From: Owenia fusiformis
Taxonomy: Eukaryota > Annelida > Polychaeta > Sabellida > Oweniidae
DNA: 64,000 nt
Reading direction: 5' to 3'
Assembly: GCA_903813345.2 (NCBI GenBank)
Contig: CAIIXF020000001.1
Span: forward strand, 56,933,885-56,997,884
In this document: positions 12,352-24,761 of the stretch, piece by piece
Numbering within the stretch: position 1 is the first letter of the stretch
How the letters are laid out: the number at the start of each line of letters is the position of its first letter
Made by a program: the position numbers and the translations under genes
The notes under the pieces: model-generated
Seen by the model: the letters and a program-made list of their open reading frames with translations, nothing else
Databases searched by the model: none
What the model was told of the DNA's origin: nothing

Positions 12352-15287
12352 ATGTGGTCTAATGCTGTATGGGTTGTCTTCTTCCTTGCCCTTCAAAGAG
12401 GAGTTTTCGCAGAGCAAACCGGTAAGATACTCTAAGAGTAATTACTGAGCATTTCATTTCATTGAAAAAGAAATATTAATTGGAATACATCATTTAAAGA
12501 TTAATATTTCGACTGAGAACCACTTCAAACTGTTCATTCACCAGAAGCTATTGTTTTTGATGTTGCTATACTGGATTAGGATTTACATTTTCTTTCTTAC
12601 AGCGGAATTTGTGTGCACGAAGACAGATGGCATCCGTCGACATGTGCGTGTTGAAGTAGTCCCAGACACAAACACAATCAGAGCAGCATACGCCAATGGA
12701 CAAAAAGGTTTCTGCGACTTTACGTTCGATGCAAACATTAACAAATGGTACAGAGATTTCGATCTTACTAATGGACAGGACTCCGCGGACTTCAAAGACT
12801 GTGGAATGCTTGTAAGTGACATTCCAGATTTGAAATCCAAAAGTGATAAACCGATTGCATTTTCATATATATTTCTATTCAGGACCAGTATGATACGTAA
12901 TTAGCATCAATGAAGTTACCAACACTTCAATATTTTCTCAGTTCATATTGTTTTATACTGATTCCACATTTACAAATGGTGGAGCTGCCGGTTTTATATC
13001 TGTATTAAATTCGGAATATAAGTTCATATCATATGTCGATATTCCAGTATGATAACGCAGGGGGGACTTCAGACAGTTTCTTCTTCCGTGTAGTGACCCA
13101 AGAGCTGTCTGCCGGAGTGTTGCTGGACACAGACAGAGTCTATGAAATTCTTTGCGACTTCAAGAATCTCATCTCGCCCAATAAGGTCAACTCACCACAA
13201 CCATCTACCATCGCTGGGTAAGCTTTCTTTGCACACTGATCCTAAAACTGTTGTTTTGGTGGCTCGTTTATAGAAATATAGTAATACTGTATATAATCGA
13301 TTGTCTAAATGTGGGTTTAATATTTAATGAGCCGCTTCACGTGGTGGAGCTGCCGGTCTGACTCACCTTTATATTTATATACTTGTTAACATGTATCTGA
13401 CCCTTTGCTTTATAATGACTTGCTCTATGTAGTAATGTTGGTGAGGGCCAGGAACAGGAGATCACAGTATCCAACGTAGACCTATTCATAGTAAGCGCCG
13501 ATGGCACTAGAGACATTACTGGGACGTCAGTCAACTTTCCTGCTAGTATTCGAGTCCTGGTAGTTCTGTCAAAAACAACAGGTACTTGCTATATATTCAT
13601 CCGAATCGAACTTATTATATTTTTCGATATAGTTACGTTCACCATATATCGTAATAATTCATGTATACAGTTACCAGTGGAAGATCTTTCTTCCAGTCGG
13701 TGTTTTTGACCAGTGTCTGAATTCCAGATTTGTTTTGAAGGAATGCCACCGAATTAATTTCTTATTCGTTTATAAAAGGAGCTTTATGTTCATTTTCTTA
13801 TTTTTCATTGCAGTACATATGGGAGTTAGGGTGAGAAAGTGTGTTGCATTACCCACGGTGGATTCGCCGTCATCTTTTGAAATCACAGATTTCAGAGGGT
13901 TGGTAAACTTAACTTATAGACCATTTGTATTGTCGTGGGCTTCTTAAGAACTCTATTAATCCCACAATATTGTTCTACACCGTGTATGTCTTTTAAATCA
14001 TGTATTCTATTTTCAATATCACATAAGCCTAAAATTCAGGGACAATGCTCATGAAAAGCTGCCATTTTAGGTGTGGTCATGGTGAACGGTTCATTGGTGA
14101 CAAACTGGGATTCACTGGTACGGATGGCTCTGGAGGGGACCAGACCAAGTACCAGGCCATCTCCGAGACGTTCCCGCTCTTCAAGTTCCCCAACGTGGAC
14201 ACTGTGTTCATCACTTGTGATGTTGAATACTGCAATAGTGGAAACAGACAAGATGTATGCGACGGGGTGAGTGAAGATATAACTGTATTGAAGCGGCTAG
14301 CAAAATGATAAAATAAATCGAGCCATCACAGTGATTTGTGTGATTGAGATAAAAATAAAATATTATCAGAAACGATAACTTATTAAAAGGCAAAACATCA
14401 TTACACATACTCCACGTGTAGTTGTTAGGAGGGTGGTAATTTGAAAATGAATTAGTTCATGATCATTCCCCATTGAATTCCACATGTTCCAGGTACAATG
14501 CAGACCTGTTACTGGCACAACAGCCACGGGTGGCGTAAACAGCCAAGGCGGCACCCAGGGCGGTGGTGGCATAGGAGGGGGTATAGGAGGCGGAGGTATC
14601 GGGGGTGGAGGTATCACTGGAGGCAATACTAATACCAACCCAAGTCCATTTGGAAGACGCAGGAGAGTTGCAACTAATGGAACAAATGATGTGCCCAAGA
14701 GTGTCTCGGGCTTCATCTTTATTAATACAGAATCCCCGGCGAATGAACCAGCAAGTAAGTCTGCCATGCAAGTAGTACTTAACACATACTATGAACGATA
14801 TCTGTATGGAAAGGCAGGACTATCAATGGTTGATGCCATGGTCACATTTGCTCCGATTTTCAGTATGGCGCCCGGTCGATGAGTATTTTGTTCAACGTTG
14901 TATTTAGTTTTGAACAAAATACTCATTGGCCGGGCACCGCTGTTGAAGATGGGAGCAAGTGTGACCACGGAATCACTATTAGATTCAACAATTCCTAAAA
15001 TCCTTCTTTTTCCAGGAGTGAGAGGTGCTCCACCCTCGGGTAAAACAATTTCAGCAGTTTCTTGTCTTCAAAGTCCAGCATTCCTCGTGACAATTGCCGT
15101 TCTTGGTCTTGTCATCCTGGTGGCGGTCATAGCGTCTGTGTATGTGTGTATGAGATACAGACAGGACTCAAAGGCCTCTAATATACAGTATGTGGAGAGA
15201 GACATGGCAGCCACTCCTCAGCCCCAGTATATCTATGACAATGGTTCTTATTCCTCAGCCACTAGTTCCAGATTACAGAGAATGTAA
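12352..15287 (+). CDS. ZP (zona pellucida) domain type I membrane protein, 8 coding exons, 470 aa
   Basis: Coding exons 12352-12421, 12603-12811, 13048-13217, 13433-13581, 13814-13898, 14071-14266, 14493-14754 and 15016-15287 join in phase. All have AG acceptors and GT donors, mostly GTAAGN; exon 5 uses a weaker GTTGGT. Residues 1-20 are a signal peptide (MWSNAVWVVFFLALQRGVFA). Residues 24-140 look like a ZP-N module with cysteines at 28, 61, 90 and 129. Residues 200-300 look like ZP-C (FPLFKFPNVDTVFITCDVEYC). A Gly/Ile-rich linker (about 313-337) precedes a tetra-arginine furin-type cleavage site at 348-351. A single TM helix spans about 402-426 and a 44-residue Tyr/Ser-rich tail ends at LQRM. 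In ZP proteins, cleavage at such a site releases the ectodomain to polymerise into extracellular matrix; that role is inferred. The bases before the ATG (TTACTTTTAG) look like an acceptor, so a 5' non-coding exon is likely. A candidate AATAAA lies at 15847. Confidence 0.85.
14831..14975. repeat. Long hairpin in the last intron of the ZP gene
   Basis: Arms 14831-14895 and 14910-14975 are inverse complements over about 65 nt with few mismatches (shared GAGTATTTTGTTCAA, GCCCGG, TTGCTCC, GTGGTCAC/ATGGTCAC), separated by a 14-nt loop. The transcript of this intron would fold into a long stem. It may be a tiny foldback element or a hairpin RNA precursor; the sequence alone does not distinguish them. 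GC content is higher than in the surrounding intron. Confidence 0.7.
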
Positions 15288-17008
15288 AGTATATGACGGG
15301 TACAACCAAAGTACAATCACCTACGGTATTGAGTGGTGATATAAATATTTCAGAAGAAATATTGAGAATTTTCAAAAAACATATGGTATGGTCAGTCACG
15401 CAATCAATATCCGAACAACACTCGTGTGATTCTCTCATTTGATGATAAATTATGATAATAATGGTACTGTTACACAACAGAACTATATTACTTTGTTTTG
15501 AAGCATTTTGACGAAAGGCTTCGAAAAGTAACAGTGGATTTTTGAAGTTGAACACAAGCACTAAATCCTTCATTAAACAAGCAAATTAACCCTTACCAAT
15601 AGCTTATAAAAATGATACCACTATTAATTATATATCTCATACATACATATGATATAGGGAAAACTGTCGGATTAAAATAATATCCAAGTTATGATCATTG
15701 AGATCCCAGTGTATTTCATTTTCTATTGTTTATTGTTGTGTATTGGACAACAATACAATAGTTAAAGGTTACATTGATCGTTAGGACACTGAAAACAGAT
15801 CTTGTGTCTAAAATTAGGACACTGGAAATGAAATACTGCTTTTCAGAATAAAGATCCCTACACACAAAGGACTATGAGAATGGACTTAGAATGTAGTTTG
15901 TAGATTTTAATATCAATTTTGTGATCATTTTTTGATAAATTGTTTATTTTGTATACTAGAATTGAATAAAGTTTTGTAGTTTTGCAAATAAATTCTATAT
16001 TTTTGGTTTTTGCAAATAACAATTCTACAATATTTGGCACCACCTGTATTCACAGACACAAACTAACCAGCGTAAGAACATAAACTATTCATGAATGTAT
16101 ATAACAGTTTACTTGATATGCTAGTTACAAAATGATGATTTACAGGTAGACAACCAGTATGCAAGTAGCAAATATAGATACATACACATACACAGATAAT
16201 ATATGTTTAGAATTATAGCCTATTAGTATTCATCATGGAAAATGCAACACCAGAATTCTTGTGTCAGTCCATATATTGTAAATAAATAATTCTTACATTG
16301 GCAAAATAAAATACAAATAGCTTCATTTACGTCATCATAAAGACATCTCAGTTGAGCTTTTCAATGTTGAATAAGTTCATTGAAATTCAATGTTGAATAA
16401 GTTCATTGAAATTCAAGGTGTAGACTTGACCAACTCCCTTGATGGTGAAGGTAAGATTCTTTCTTAAATGACATAGCTACAACATTTCTTAAGCATTACA
16501 TATTATTTCATTTTTACAAAATATACATCACTATATACAAGCATTTTCAAATACTCCTTCCTTAACGTTTGGCAATTTTATAATTTAACACATCACAATA
16601 CACGGACATGTTTCATTTTCGCATGGACATACACAAATGTATGACCCTCAGTACTAGTTAATGAACTGTATAGCTATACTAGACTAAAATAATAGGCCAA
16701 TGATCTCTTAATGTGTAAATTATGAATAGACTATATTCTTTACCAAAATGAAGAGTGATTTCTCCATTAATGAAAAGAGAGCAGAGTGCTCCAAGGTTTT
16801 GAAATGGGAGTTTTTTGTTCAACTAAAATTGTGTATCACCCAGCTGATAATTTGAAAACATGATTTCTGATATTTGGACATTTTGAATATTTCCTTAGCT
16901 GGAATACTATGGGTTATTGAGAATTTGGCAAAAAGTTGTAACAGAACATCTTGGGAAAAACTAATTAACATGTATCATATTTCCCTATTGATTGAGTATG
17001 TGGCAAAA
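15288..17008. other. Intergenic region between convergent ZP and fumarase genes
   Basis: Holds the 3' UTR of the ZP gene (candidate AATAAA 15847-15852) and presumably that of the fumarase gene on the other strand. No further gene recognised. Contains the 26-bp tandem duplication listed separately and a short hairpin at about 15721-15760 (CTATTGTTTATTGTTG ... CAACAATACAATAG). Confidence 0.5.
16361..16417. repeat. Two-copy tandem repeat, 26-bp period
   Basis: TCAATGTTGAATAAGTTCAT starts at 16361 and again at 16387, each followed by TGAAAT. A recent local duplication in the intergenic region. Confidence 0.8.
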
Positions 17009-20000
17009 TTACTCTACAGACCATTCCTTAAAGAAATCATTGCCTTTATTGTCCACTACTATGAATGCTGGGAAGTCCTCAACTTCTACTTTCCATATTG
17101 CTTCCATCCCTGCAACATCAAAAAATACTATTACATGTACGTACTGCAATGCTAAATGTTATGTTCAGTCAAGGGGCGATTCAATTATCAATGTGTTATT
17201 TTTGCTACCCAAATACATCAGAGGAAACGTTTAAAGCACAGAGTTTTATGACAGAAAAACATAAAAAGTTGAATGGACAATATTAACTTCAACATTCAAT
17301 ATCTTCATGAATAGAATGACGGGGCTTCTCTGAGCATTCACTCAATTTAACTTCATCCAGTCCTTAGTGTATTATAAAAGCAATAAAATGTATGCACATG
17401 GTTGTAATACTTGTTGATCTGAGAATTGAAAAAGGGCCAGTATATATTTGTATCTTAAAATCCACACTCTCTTACCTAACTCAGGGTATTCCAGCACTTC
17501 TACCTTTTTGATACTATTCTTAGCAAGAATTGCAGCGGGTCCACCTATTGACCCTAAGTAGAATCCTCCATGAGTCTTGCAAGATGTTGTCACCTGTAAA
17601 TGTAAATATGAAAACACTTCAAGCAATGATCCCCCATTATAAAGCAATTGTTAAGTAAGTCAGAGACCTTTTTGATGGTTTGACAAAGTAGAATTCAATG
17701 ATTTCGCTCATTTGATGAAATGCATTTGCCTCCTAGCAAACAGAATCAAGCACCAGATTACCATGGTCAACTGCCCCAATTGCCCTGGAACTCACCTGCT
17801 TGCTTCTGTTCCCCTTGGCCAACATAATCATACTGCCGCCATTTGCCTGGAACTTGTCTACGTAAGAGTCCATTCTCCCTGCAGTTGTAGGTCCAAATGA
17901 TCCACTAGCATAGCCCTACAATGACAACAGGTGATCAATTATTAGATGAATCAATTGTATTGAGAAATATCCAGTTGCTAGAAGTTCATTATTAAACCCT
18001 TAAATGATCAGAACTTGTATGGTGGCACACCAACAGACACATACCTCTGGTGTTTTAGCTGGGCCAGCATAGTAGACTGGGTGGTCTTTAATGTACTGTG
18101 GTAGCCCCTCGCCACTCTCTATTCTCTCTAAGAGCTTGGCGTGTGCAATATCTCTTGCCACAACCAGGGTACCTGTCAGACTAAGCCTCGTCTTTATTGG
18201 GTAGCTATTTAACTCTGAGAGGACATCAGCCATTGGTCTATTCAAATTGACCTGAAACGTTGTTTAAAAATTTTGGCATAAATGTTTATTAGATGGGTTG
18301 AACTGAAAGAAAATCTTGAATTAAGATATTAAAGGTACAAAATTAATCAATCATGTGGGTCTATTCTTGAACCTCATAAGATAAGCTCAGAATCTTTGAG
18401 GTGGAATATAGAGCCATCTCAGCTCAACACTCACGCAGAATGGAGCCTTAGAGACTGGTTAATATATGGTAGGCTTAAACACATTGTACACTGCACAGTA
18501 CATATGCTCTGAAATACCAAATAAATAGTTCACACGATCCACATTCACTTCCAGGGTATTCATAGAAAAGTCAAGCATCTTTTTTATCAAAAACTACACT
18601 TTGACTTGAACACTGTAAGAACACGACATGAACACTATAGGCTGGACAGTGGACACAAATGTATATTAATTAGGATCTGTGTAAAATTTGCGTTTTCCTG
18701 ATAGAGTTCGGCAATTACAGAATGACTGTTACTGACCTGTACAACTTCCCCACTAAGGTCACTGGCTGTTACTTCAGGTAAGAATCTTCCAGGGTTTGTC
18801 TCAAGCTGTTCCAGGAACACCCCCTCCTCTGTAATTTTGCCAATTGCCTTAAAAATTATCAGAGCAGAATAAATCAGCGAAATAGCCTTTTCAATGTTTG
18901 TATCTTGATTGCAAATATATACGATCATTTCCAGTTTGACCAAATTAAATTTTTTTTTTTTTATAATTTTTTTTATTTCAAAGAATAAGCATGATAAGCA
19001 CCAAGACTGCATAAAAAATTAGACTGTACATTGAAAAATATGTGCATGTAAATCTATACAAGCATAAACATTTCTTCAGTAAAGCCAAACACACAACCAT
19101 CAGTCCAACCATACCTGTCTATCAGCAGAGCATGACACTCCAATCCCCACTGGACATGAGGCACCATGTCTTGGAAGGCGCACAACTCTCACATCATGGC
19201 AGAAATATTTGCCACCAAACTGGGCACCAATCCCCATGCGTTGAGTCAGCTTATGTATCTCTTGCTCAAGTTCAACATCCCTAAAGGCTCTGCCATGTTC
19301 ATTGCCTAGAATATATAACCAATCATATGCAACAATCTATCTTTGCAAGGAGGCCATTCACAGAAACTCTTAGCACATTCAACAGACACAACCATTTGCC
19401 ATTCTGTATTCAACTTAACTAATTGACTTTTTACATTTTACCATACATGATTTACATGTTATACCTCTGGTAGTAGTAATTAAGATCAAGATGTTTTTCT
19501 TAGAATGATGAGGGGTTAAACTTTTTATCATGTTTTTACCTACCCGAGGTTGGTAGCCCATCTAGGTACTTTGTTGATGCTAGTTTGACAGTCTTTAGAG
19601 TTGTCTCAGCTGATGTTCCTCCTATAGCTATTGCTAGATGGTATGGTGGACATGCAGCTGTGCCTAAAGTCTAGAAAACACATGGGTACATAACTTATGA
19701 AATCTCTATGATATCAGGATTGGATGCCATAAAATAACAATGAAACATGGGTATCTTTCAGTGATCCCTGAATATTTCAGAGCCTTTGTACCTCATAATG
19801 ATGTGAGAAATTATATCTTATATTGTTAGAACCTACATTGCCTCTGGGAACTTTAATGCATTAGAAAAACACGAGGCCTCGTAAAGCAAGTATATTTTGG
19901 GTCCTTTGTAGGAGTAAAAGATAATTCATAATGTTGTAATATGTACATCATGCAGTGCACTTTACCTTAATCTTCTCATCCACAAACGCCATGAGTTTCT

Positions 20001-22882
20001 GTGGGTTTAAAAGTGCTTTAGTCTGCTGGTAGAGGAACGTTTTGTTAGCTGATCCTCCACCTTTTGCCATAAACAGAAAGTCATACTGACTTGAGTCTGT
20101 TGAATAAAGCTCAATCTGAGCAGGCAAGTTGGTGCCAGTGTTCACTTCCTTGAACATATCTAATGCCGAAACCTAAAATATATATAGCTATTATCAAGGG
20201 GTACCATCGAATAATTTTGGCAACATACCGGAGAACGACATTTTACTAAGAAATGGCAATAATTTAGCACAATATATTTTTTAACTAGAGTTCTATTTTG
20301 ATTTTGACAAAAGTAAGTATTCCATGCAATAACTATTTCATTCATGAGTTTGTAGGAATTCTGTTGGAACCCAGTTCTGATCAAGTACGAAGTTATTGAA
20401 ATTGGCGCAGACGGACTTTTCTCCGAAAGATGGTTTTTCGATTATAACTTTTCACAACATTTAAGTATAGACTTTTGAAAAAAGTACAGAATAGTCTTTA
20501 TACTTTTGAATAATTCTGTTATTTCTGATTCACACAACTCTGATTTGTTTAATTAAAAAAAAAGTAGATCAGTTGAATTATTATAATTTAAATATATAAT
20601 TTAAAGCACATATACTAATTTAAAAACATATGGGATTGTTCGAATGCATTTTTATTAATATATATGCTTTAAATCATTTATTTTATTTTTCTAAATTATA
20701 TAATTCAACTGATCTGCTCCGGTTACGTTCCCAGCTCCGGTTACGTTCCTAAGTAATATTTTTAAAACTTTTTTTTTAATTAAACAAATCAGAGTCGTGT
20801 GAATCAGAAATAACAGAATTATTCAATAGTATAAGGACTATTCTGTACTTTTTTCAAAAGTCTATACTTAAATGTTGTAAAAAGTTATAATCGAAAAACC
20901 ATCTTTCGGAGAAAAGTCCGTCTGCGCCAATTTCAATAACTTCGTACTTGATCAGAACTGGGTTCCAACAGAATTCCTACAAACTCATGAATGAAATAGC
21001 CATTGCATGGAATACTTACTTTTGTCAAAATCAAAGTAGAACTCTAGTTAAAAAATATATTGTGCTAAATTATTGCCATTTCTTAGTAAAATGTCGTTCT
21101 CCGGTACGTTGCCAAAATTATTCGATGGTACCCCGTGATTATGAATAATTAGAAAGAAGTAATACAGAATATTAAATAAAATAAATAAATTATATAAAAA
21201 TATAAGTATATACGAATTGAAGTAGCACCCAAAAACAAACCTCTACAAAATGTGATCATCATAACATGTTTCTAGGCTGGTACAGAAAGCACAGCAACAC
21301 ACTACAGTATTTTAGAAATACTCGCTTCCTTTAAATTTCAATAATACATATGCCATTTTGTTAATTACTCTTGAGATTTCGTATAATCAGTAACTTGAGC
21401 AGATATTAATGCAATGGTGTAGAAAATATAACATACCTGTGAGTATCTAAGGTTAGTGTTTGTATATGTGTTGTAAACTCCCTTTGATAGAGCAGCAGCA
21501 TCTTGGCCATCTGTCCATACATACTGCCCCTTCTTGCCTATATTAATGACAACATCATGATTAACACTCATTATATTTCCCTCTATAGTGCTACTAGTTT
21601 CTACTTTAATTATTTTGGGAATTTGTACTATTTCTTTTGATTTTATCAATTAAATAGGTATCAATACACTAAAGTTTGTCTCCTGAAATATTAAATAGTT
21701 ATCTTTTTTATGAATAAAAATAGAGTACTTGTACTTAAAAGAGACGTAATATGTATAAAGCTACCATTCCTGAATTCACATTCTGAATTCCGATTTGTGA
21801 AATTCAATCATCTTTTCCAATACTTACAAGAATTCAAAAAATCATGATTTACATTTTTTCAAATAAACAGCAATCAAGGCAAGGACACAATTTATCACTT
21901 CAAAAATTGATAATAATAATAAGGTACCCAGATGAAAACCATTCGCTTACCCATGATGATTGCAGTGCCAGTGTCTTGGCAACCAGGTAGAACCATACCA
22001 GCCGCAATATTGGCATTCTTCAAAAACTGTAATGCGACATATTTGTCATTGCCAGAGGCCTCTGGATCCTGCAGTATATTAGCCAATTGCTGGAATATAC
22101 CATATAGATTTTTTGTAGCAATTTCAGATGTTTCTTTACTTTCTTACAACAGATATGACCAACATTTGATGTCTAAACATACAATGATGCATAATGAATA
22201 TACAATGCAGAATGAAACATACAATGATCCATACGAATTGTCGATTATGTTACAGTATTCTAGCTAAGCTAATATTAAGCAGCAATACCACCACTCTGAA
22301 ACAAGTCACACCACCAGTTTTAGAAAAATTAACTGACATAGGCAATGGGCACTCTACTCAAATTAACATTTGATTGATTATTTCAACATTCATCACTTCG
22401 TACATACTTGTAAATGGGCAGGTCTCAGAAGATGGGCAATGTCTATCATGGCTTGCTCTGCTAGGAGAGTCAGGGCTTCAGGTTTCACTTTCAGCACTTT
22501 CTTTCCCTCAATCTCGAATGTAGACACATAATCCCCTGTAATTTATAACATAAGCACCATTAGTACTACCACTATGGGGCGCATATTTAAAGTGCTCTTG
22601 TCTAGTATTAGGTAATACCAGTATAACTTTAGTGACACCTACACAGACGATATCAATACAGTAATAACAAAAGTCATGTCAATATGTATAATTTCACACA
22701 GTGGCAGATTTACACATACCTGATAATTTCTTAAAAGGTGTATTCAAAGGTTTTTCTGGTTCGAAAATATCCTGGTAGACAAATGGTTTCACTGATGCTG
22801 CAGTCGCCTTGTGACGTTTTAGCAGCTGCTTGAAGATTGCTCTGTGGGCAACAGCCCCACATTGAGGCAGCTTGCTGAACAT
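17009..22882 (-). CDS. Class I (4Fe-4S) fumarate hydratase, 12 exons, 563 aa, probably mitochondrial
   Basis: Catalyses reversible hydration of fumarate to malate. Exons in transcript order on the minus strand: 22882-22720, 22535-22408, 22068-21951, 21537-21437, 20172-19966, 19670-19544, 19305-19115, 18847-18737, 18251-18045, 17915-17796, 17593-17476, 17109-17009. The lengths sum to 1692 nt, phases all close and the stop is TAA. Cysteines in PGCQDTGTA (127), [13 protein letters not shown] (246) and [10 protein letters not shown] (340) match the three cluster ligands; as recalled for Leishmania major FH these are 133/252/346, a constant offset of 6. The same offset places D129, R167, G210, H328, R415, T461, R465 and K485 on its catalytic or substrate residues. 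The last exon has the family's C-terminal motif ([15 protein letters not shown]). Residues 1-36 are basic with no acidic residue, as in a mitochondrial presequence. TTTCCAG directly precedes the ATG, suggesting an upstream 5' exon. Most textbook animal fumarases are class II; this is the unrelated class I fold. Confidence 0.93.
20195..21137. mobile_element. 943-bp palindromic element in fumarase intron 4, flanked by ATTAT
   Basis: Two arms of more than 400 bp (20195 to about 20620 and about 20710 to 21137) are nearly identical inverse complements, starting CAAGGGGTACC on the left and CACGGGGTACC on the right. The short direct repeat ATTAT flanks both ends (20190-20194 and 21138-21142), suggesting a target duplication. 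The right arm carries an extra tandem of GCTCCGGTTACGTTC near 20715-20748. Matching open frames occur in both arms only because the arms are the same sequence; they are not a gene. It lies wholly between exons 4 and 5 of the fumarase gene. Confidence 0.85.
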
Positions 22883-24400
22883 CTGGAAATTATATAAATA
22901 AAAATTGATAAATAATCATACTACATTGTAGTTCTAGTTTCAATGAGATCCCTCATAATGTCAAAGTTACTCCAAAATGAAACAAAATGGCATTGACGTT
23001 TTAACTACCTCCTCACCCTAAAAGTTTAGAGGAGGAGATTAGACATAAATTGGCAAAATCATAATCTTACATGTTGCTTGAAATAATAAATAACAAGTTA
23101 TAACATCGCTTAATTGTACCAGAAACGTTATCTTGTGCCAGAAAAGTGAAACCACTAAATGTGCAGATATTTTAAAACACTTGCTGGAATGTACCAGAGA
23201 TTGCCGCAACCAGAGTGAGCACTATCAATCTTCATTATTCAGTTATTAGACTGAAAGCGCGGCTACTCTTTTGACTTGCGGTTTGGACTCCTGTTTTTGT
23301 TTGGTCATAATCACTGAGTTGGTGTACATTTCACCTTATTTTTAACTTCTATGCTTAAAACATGGTCAGAATTGCTTGCAAATCGTAGATATTGAGCTTG
23401 AAGCACAAATTTCTTACTTTTTGGGCCAAAACTCCGCTCATGGACATGACCTCATATCTATATATAGATCACCAAGAAATGTTAAAACTGTTTTTGTCTG
23501 ACAAGTTACAAAAATATGAAAGTTGAATAAACATATAATATCACTGATCAAAGTCACTGGCATGAGAAAAAAAGTTTTCAGAACTTTCTTTTTTTCTAAG
23601 TAACCGGACTTCATTCTATTATATTAGATATAAGATAGATGGTGCTGACTTTGGCCGCAACTTACTATGACCAATGGAAAACATAGCAGATGAATGTTAG
23701 AACCCACTGAGGTAAAAAGTTGATGAAGCAAGTGCAAACAATATTATCTGTTTTGGGCATGGGAAAAAAGGCTGGACTATTGAATGCTCTGCTTTCAAAA
23801 GATAAGTGCTTAAGTTGGGACCTTGTCCATCAGCATGAAGGCAGGGATTACTTTTGCTTTATAAATTTAGCTTTTCAAACACTCAGAAATTCAGTGCCTT
23901 TTTATTTTTACATCACCGCCTTGTACTGGGGCCACCAAACACACTGACATAGTTTGTTGTCAGTCAAATATTTGTCCAAACGATCAATATTAGCCAATAA
24001 TTATTAGCATTACACTTTACAGTGTTGGCTCATTATGCTTAGTTAAAAACACTTTGTAAAAACCAAACAAATCTTCCACAATTCGTTGTGGAAAAACAAC
24101 TTTTTTGTCAAAAGGATTAGTACTAGACATCAATCAGAGTATGGTTGTTGCAGGAGTATCGATTGGATACACAGAGCTTCAAGGATTTCAACAGGCAATG
24201 TTGAAAAAGATTGCTTAAACATGAAAATGTATTATTAACCAGCCCAACTTGGATCACATGACGAGAATGCGAGCGCATGGACTTGTTATTGGTTACAACT
24301 ACCACTATTGGCTAATGCTGGCGCATGCGCGATGGCTGATGCATAATACATCATAATATCAACAGATATGAATTGCATGGAACAAGGTGGTAAGACCTAG
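22883..24400. other. Region upstream of the fumarase gene
   Basis: No protein-coding exon recognised. It is the expected place for the fumarase promoter or a 5' UTR intron. A 75-codon ATG frame at 23720-23947 has no domain or splice context. Confidence 0.4.
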
Positions 24401-24761
24401 ATAAGTAAAAGAGAATACCTTACTTCCTGCGAAAGCTATGTAGATTTTGATACAATAGCTTTCTCACGGCGCACTTGGACAGCTTAGTAATAGTGACCTT
24501 TAAAATATGAATAAAGATTTCAGCGGCTTACTTTTGGTCTCTAACTGTGTCTTACATCAGTATCATCAATCCGTGCAAGTATTGGGGCGCTGAAATACTT
24601 CTTTTTCGATCAAGACTTGTAAATTGTTCATCGAGTGAATGTTTTTTCGACCCATTTCCAATATGGCGGTTTGGTAGGAGCGATATACGCAACGAACGAA
24701 ATGAATTTTGAGAATGATTAGGTTCGGACAACCTCCGGAGATTCATGGAAATGTCCGAGCT

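Noticed and set aside
14366-14785. Pro-rich antisense frame of 139 codons
   Set aside because: It is the reverse complement of the Gly-rich linker exon of the ZP gene.
20160-21148. Two nearly identical protein frames on opposite strands (20160-20384 and 20948-21148)
   Set aside because: They are the same sequence in the two arms of a palindrome; no domain, no start context, and they sit within a fumarase intron.
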